Shown piece after piece: positions 61,701 to 64,000 of a stretch of 64,000 bases of DNA. The translations under genes and the position numbers were made by a program. The first letter of the stretch is position 1; each line of letters opens with the position of its first letter. This stretch comes from Vogesella sp. LIG4 (GTDB lineage: Bacteria > Pseudomonadota > Gammaproteobacteria > Burkholderiales > Chromobacteriaceae): positions 409,858 to 473,857 of the forward strand of contig NZ_LT607802.1 in the NCBI RefSeq assembly GCF_900090205.1. The letters are read 5' to 3'. The notes under the pieces are model-generated. The model did no database searches. It was not told the DNA's origin and saw only the letters and a program-made list of their open reading frames with translations.

Positions 61701-61949
61701 GAACAGGACGCGCTGGCCGAGCTGTACCCGCTGCTGGCCACCTGGCTGAAGCGCAACTTCGCCGGCTGGTACGCGCACTTCATGACGGCCGACACCCGCC
61801 TGCCGTCGCTGATGCGCCTGTCCACCAGCAGCCGCCCGCCGCTGTTCAACGGCCCGCTGGCCTGCCATGTCTACGGCTTCGAGCTGGTGGCCGGCTCCAA
61901 CCGCAAGGAAAAGCCGGCTGACGATAGCCAATCCAGCGATAGTCAATAA
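58797..61949 (+). CDS. THUMP-domain RNA methyltransferase (RlmL N-half-like) with long repetitive Arg/Gly-rich N-terminus
   Basis: A 1050-aa protein. Residues about 655-1035 form a THUMP domain and a class I SAM methyltransferase. DPMCGSGTF (853-861) is the SAM/structural motif and NPPYG (960-964) the catalytic motif IV of N2-guanine methyltransferases, as in the G2445-modifying half of RlmL. Residues 1-645 are low-complexity: ten repeats of 28-30 aa (47-338; unit REGGFKREGEFQPRG...QFDKPRFGG), a His/Pro/Ala-rich linker, then five repeats of 22-23 aa (498-608). AAAGGA precedes ATG 58797. Relatives are normally 380-400 aa without this extension (family knowledge); its role is unknown, probably disordered RNA-binding. 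Confidence 0.9.
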   Translation: MSTFRSRQRASLRRQPTTPAERNTPAAGQQPPAGQAQGKPRFGNPERREGGFKREGEFQPRGDRQFDKPRFGGNEQRREGGFKREGEFQPRGDRQFDKPRFGGDKPREGGFKREGEFQPRGERQFDKPRFGGDKPREGGFKREGEFQPRGDRQFDKPRFGGDKPREGGFKREGEFQPRGDRQFDKPRFGGDKPREGGFKREGEFQPRGDRQFDKPRYGNEHREGGFKREGEFQPRGERQFDKPRYGNEHREGGFKREGEFQPRGERQFDKPRFGGNEQRREGGFKREGEFQPRGDRQFDKPRFGGNEQRREGGFKREGEFQPRGDRQFDKPRFGGNEQRREGEFQPRGEREHGQHRQHDHHEGGFRRNDGLKREGSQHHRHEFQPRGDHAIEKPRTLFGGKTPAANPQPAAEDAPQEKRYTRDRVAGRGGKAHPDYVAPPPRPEQEDAPAAAAPQAPRTSFLKRVNDEQSDAPREQAPRSFDQPRHGAGDKPRFGGERREGEFQPRGERNFDKPRFGGERREGEFQPRGERSFDKPRFGGERREGEFQPRGERSFDKPRFGGERREGEFQPRGERSFDKPRFGGERREGEFQPRGERSFDKPRFGNNERREGGFRRDDEVQPRTLFGKGQQESGERGERSDKVGRTAFVKTQFRALQENELALFASCPRGLEKILADEITQQGGSELQLTDGGIAFIGSREVMMRVNLHSRVASRLLMQLSQGSFREERDIYELARAIDWPALFAVSCTIKVNTDGHARLRSMDYVSLLVKDAICDRFREAGGERPSVDTRHPDMRIRVFISGFDVQIYLDTSGEALFKRGWREETGEAPLRENLAAGILLLSGYNGSQPLLDPMCGSGTFLVEAADIALNRAPGRERHFAFEQLHGHNDILWHSIRNDAVLAQRKLAALPLYGNDRDPELVAIARRNLARADIEPLVTLSCGDATELAAPADSGLIVCNPPYGVRLDEQDALAELYPLLATWLKRNFAGWYAHFMTADTRLPSLMRLSTSSRPPLFNGPLACHVYGFELVAGSNRKEKPADDSQSSDSQ
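58935..59810 (+). repeat. In-frame tandem repeat block A (10 units)
   Basis: Ten units of 90, 87, 87, 87, 87, 84, 84, 90, 90 and 90 bases coding the GGFKREGEFQPRG repeat. Units differ mainly at third positions and in the linker (FGGNEQ, FGGDKP, YGNEH). Confidence 0.95.
60288..60620 (+). repeat. In-frame tandem repeat block B (5 units)
   Basis: Four units of 66 bases and one of 69 coding RREGEFQPRGERSFDKPRFG-type repeats. The unit equals block A without the GGFKREGEF duplication. Confidence 0.95.
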
Positions 61950-61972
61950 GACTGTTTGTAAGCTATGGTGCA

Positions 61973-61999
61973 AAAGGGCGTCTCGTTACGCCCTTTTTC
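61973..61999 (+). terminator. Terminator after the methyltransferase gene
   Basis: AAAGGGCGT / ACGCCCTTT hairpin followed by TTCTT, 24 bases past the stop and 30 before marC. Confidence 0.88.
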
Positions 62000-62028
62000 T
62001 TATTGAGATCCCGCCAACGGAACGCCCG

Positions 62029-62628
62029 ATGAACACATCCTTCCTGTCCGCCACCGTACTGCTAATCCTGATCACCGACCCGCTGGGCAACATCCCGCTG
62101 TTCATCTCGGCATTGAAAAAGGTGAAGCCGGAGCGCCGGCGCAAGGTGGTGTACCGCGAATGCCTGATCGCCTACATCGTGCTGCTGACCTTCATGTTCT
62201 TCGGCAAGGGCTTCCTGGAGGTGATGCACCTGACCGACGAAAGCCTGCGCGTGGCCGGCGGGGTGATCCTGTTCCTGATCGCGCTGAAGATGATCTTTCC
62301 CGGTGAAGGCGGCCAAAGCGCCAACCAGATCACCGGCGAGCCCTTCATCGTACCGATCGCGGTACCGCTGATCGCCGGCCCCTCGGCCATGGCCACCGTG
62401 CTGCTGATGTCCACCCGCGAACCGGAGCGCATGCTGGAATGGATAGGCGCGTTGAGCATCACCATGCTGGTAACACTGCTGGTCTTCCTGTTCTCCGGCA
62501 AGATTCACCGCCTGCTGGGCGAGCAGGCAATGACGGCAATGGAACGTCTGATGGGCCTGATCCTCACCGCCATCTCCATCGAGATGCTGCTGGGCGGCGT
62601 GGCGGCGTATATCAAGAAGCTGGGCTGA
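62029..62628 (+). CDS. MarC-family membrane protein (YhgN-like)
   Basis: A 199-aa protein with six hydrophobic helices. ITDPLGNIPLFISALKKV near the start, GGVILFLIALKMIFP and PFIVPIAVPLIAGPSAMATVLLM are the MarC/UPF0056 signatures. The family has no settled function despite the historical multiple-antibiotic-resistance name. ATG 62029 was chosen; the upstream open frame overlaps the previous gene and its terminator. Confidence 0.9.
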   Translation: MNTSFLSATVLLILITDPLGNIPLFISALKKVKPERRRKVVYRECLIAYIVLLTFMFFGKGFLEVMHLTDESLRVAGGVILFLIALKMIFPGEGGQSANQITGEPFIVPIAVPLIAGPSAMATVLLMSTREPERMLEWIGALSITMLVTLLVFLFSGKIHRLLGEQAMTAMERLMGLILTAISIEMLLGGVAAYIKKLG

Positions 62629-62639
62629 CCCGCCCGGTA

Positions 62640-63647
62640 TTACTGCGCCAGCCCCTGCGGCCCGTCGCGCAGCTGCAGGTAGACCGCCATGATCTCCTCG
62701 CGGGCAGCGAAGAAGGCATCCACCACCTGCGGGTCGAAATGCCTGCCGCGCTGCTCCTGCAGGTAGGCCAGCGCATCTTCCAGCGGCCAGGCCGGCTTGT
62801 AGGGGCGTGCGGAGGTGAGCGCATCGAATACGTCCGCCACTGCCACGATGCGGCCAACCAGCGGGATGGCCTCCCCTGCCAGGCCATTGGGATAGCCGCT
62901 GCCGTCGAATTTTTCGTGGTGCGTCATGGCGATGTGATAGGCCATTTCCAGCAAGGGAGAGCTGCTGCCGCGCAGGAACTCCGCGCCGCGGACAGCGTGC
63001 GACTGCATGGTGTCGAACTCTTCCACCGACAGGCGGCCGGGCTTGAGCAGCACGTGATCGGGAATGGCCACCTTGCCGATGTCGTGCATCGGAGCAGCCA
63101 ACAGCAGCAGCTCCTGCACGTGCTCATCCAGCCCCAGCTGGGCGGCGATGATGCACGAATACTGCGCCATGCGTTCGAGGTGGCGCCCGGTTGCCTGGTC
63201 GCGCGACTCGGCCATGCGCGACAGGCGCATGATCAGGTCCTGCGCGGCTGATTCGCGCAAGCGCTGCTGCGCCTCGCGCAGGCGTAGCAGGTTGTTGATG
63301 CGCGCCCGCGTTTCCGCCGGCTCCAGCGGTTCGGTGAGAAAGTCGGTAGCCCCCAGTGCCAGTGCGTCCTGGCGCACGCCCTGCATGTCACTGGCGGTAA
63401 CCATGACGATGGGGACATCGGCAAGCTGCGGCATGGCACGCAGCTCGCGCAGCAGGGCCATGCCGTCCATGTCCGGCATCATGTAGTCGGTCAGGATCAG
63501 GTCCGGGGTGTTGAAGCGGCACCAGTGCAGCGCACTCTGCGACTCGGTCATGGCCACCAGCCTGCAGCCGTCGATGCGGCGCACCATATGCGCCAGCAAC
63601 AGCAGGTTGGTTTCATTGTCATCCACAAGCAGAACAGTCATGTCCAT
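62640..63647 (-). CDS. Response regulator with HD-GYP c-di-GMP phosphodiesterase domain
   Basis: A 335-aa two-domain protein. An N-terminal receiver (1-125) has phospho-acceptor D54 (LILTDYMMP) and T84. The conserved Lys before Pro is Glu (TEP, E106), so phospho-signalling may be altered. The HD-GYP domain (about 140-335) carries HDIGK (188-192), HHEKFDGSGYP (243-253) and DVFDAL. It hydrolyses c-di-GMP in characterised relatives, opposing the GGDEF protein at 10981-12825. No sensor kinase is adjacent. Confidence 0.9.
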   Translation of the reverse strand: MDMTVLLVDDNETNLLLLAHMVRRIDGCRLVAMTESQSALHWCRFNTPDLILTDYMMPDMDGMALLRELRAMPQLADVPIVMVTASDMQGVRQDALALGATDFLTEPLEPAETRARINNLLRLREAQQRLRESAAQDLIMRLSRMAESRDQATGRHLERMAQYSCIIAAQLGLDEHVQELLLLAAPMHDIGKVAIPDHVLLKPGRLSVEEFDTMQSHAVRGAEFLRGSSSPLLEMAYHIAMTHHEKFDGSGYPNGLAGEAIPLVGRIVAVADVFDALTSARPYKPAWPLEDALAYLQEQRGRHFDPQVVDAFFAAREEIMAVYLQLRDGPQGLAQ

Positions 63648-63753
63648 GACGGGCTTTCACTACGGATTGCCGGCAGCCGCTGTCACGGCAGCGCACGGCG
63701 AAGATCGCGAAATGGCCGCAAGCACCACCCCGCTGCTTCGAATCTAGTAGAGA

Positions 63754-63790
63754 TGAAAAAAAGCCGCAATCCCTTGAGGATTGCGGCTTT
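63754..63790 (-). terminator. Terminator of the tRNA-Phe pair
   Basis: AAGCCGCAATCC / GGATTGCGGCTT hairpin with a loop of five and seven T on the minus strand, just beyond the second tRNA's CCA end. Confidence 0.93.
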
Positions 63791-63798
63791 TCATAATC

Positions 63799-63874
63799 TG
63801 GTGGCCAATCTCGGAATCGAACCAAGGACACACGGATTTTCAATCCGTTGCTCTACCAACTGAGCTAATTGGCC
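63799..63874 (-). tRNA. tRNA-Phe (GAA), distal copy
   Basis: A 76-base cloverleaf with encoded CCA. The acceptor GGCCAAT pairs with ATTGGCC. The anticodon loop TTGAAAA gives GAA and the T-arm GGTTCGATTCC is standard. Confidence 0.97.
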
Positions 63875-63896
63875 AGATGTCTGCTGCAGGAAAGAG

Positions 63897-63972
63897 TGGT
63901 GGCCAATCTCGGAATCGAACCAAGGACACACGGATTTTCAATCCGTTGCTCTACCAACTGAGCTAATTGGCC
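63897..63972 (-). tRNA. tRNA-Phe (GAA), proximal copy
   Basis: Identical by eye to the copy at 63799-63874, with encoded CCA. The two are separated by 22 bases and probably processed from one precursor that ends at the terminator at 63754-63790. Confidence 0.97.
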
Positions 63973-64000
63973 TCTTTGCCGCGCACTTGCGTGCTGCATC

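Noticed and set aside
58779..61973. Open frame of 1064 codons on the minus strand opposite the methyltransferase
   Set aside because: It mirrors the repeat-rich gene through high-GC codon bias, has no family motif, and would collide with a gene that has clear domains on the plus strand.

Overview
The window is a dense, GC-rich (roughly 65% by eye) stretch of bacterial chromosome holding about 58 protein genes and two tRNA genes, almost all housekeeping. Gene content and order point to a betaproteobacterium, most likely Neisseriales/Chromobacteriaceae (Vogesella, Aquitalea or Chromobacterium-like). The signs are NsrR/Hmp, an FNR with four cysteines, rpsP-rimM-trmD-rplS, surE-pcm-nlpD-rpoS, rplM-rpsI, clpS-clpA, and a monomeric plus a dimeric isocitrate dehydrogenase. 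The genus assignment is inference. I see no prophage, insertion sequence, CRISPR array or rRNA.

Layout. 0-11 kb is a nitric-oxide/low-oxygen block: the hmp 3' end, nsrR, hemN, fnr, and a marR-type gene with a bd-type quinol oxidase (cydAB/cioAB). It also has the RNA methyltransferase trmJ, suhB, two small conserved genes and three good FNR boxes. 11-16 kb has a GAF-GAF-PAS-GGDEF diguanylate cyclase, mutS and an unrecognised 145-aa gene. 16-23 kb has aceK, rluE and two unrelated isocitrate dehydrogenases side by side. 23-31.8 kb has a LysR/MdtH pair, a cold-shock gene, clpSA, a secreted pseudo-phosphatase, xerD and the rpsP operon. 31.8-39.5 kb has a Pat/PatZ-type acetyltransferase, nadA and surE-pcm-nlpD-rpoS. 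39.5-43.3 kb is a MoxR/DUF58/transglutaminase operon. 43.4-50.9 kb has a deacetylase-family enzyme, a deformylase, plsY, folB, a truncated globin, dadA, cheR, erpA and argC. 51-58.7 kb has rplM-rpsI, deoCBD, relA and mutY. 58.8-64 kb has an RNA methyltransferase with a very long repetitive Arg/Gly-rich N-terminus, a MarC protein, an HD-GYP response regulator and two tandem tRNA-Phe genes.

The strongest unexplained signal is a short DNA word, TGCGGCCAAC / GTTGGCCGCA. Its 9-base core occurs about 55 times by my reading, on both strands, in all reading frames of genes and preferentially between genes; about five copies of its 8-base part would be expected by chance. Many copies extend to a CAAGGTTGGCCGCA-like consensus. 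Three inverted pairs form hairpins, one with a T-run making the apparent terminator of the deo operon. This is the behaviour of a DNA uptake sequence, but the word is unlike the GCCGTCTGAA dialects of Neisseriaceae. Other points worth attention are the repeat-bearing methyltransferase, a signal-peptide-bearing low-molecular-weight phosphatase homologue whose nucleophilic Cys is Asp, and an FNR box with class II geometry in front of a 45-aa membrane protein gene.
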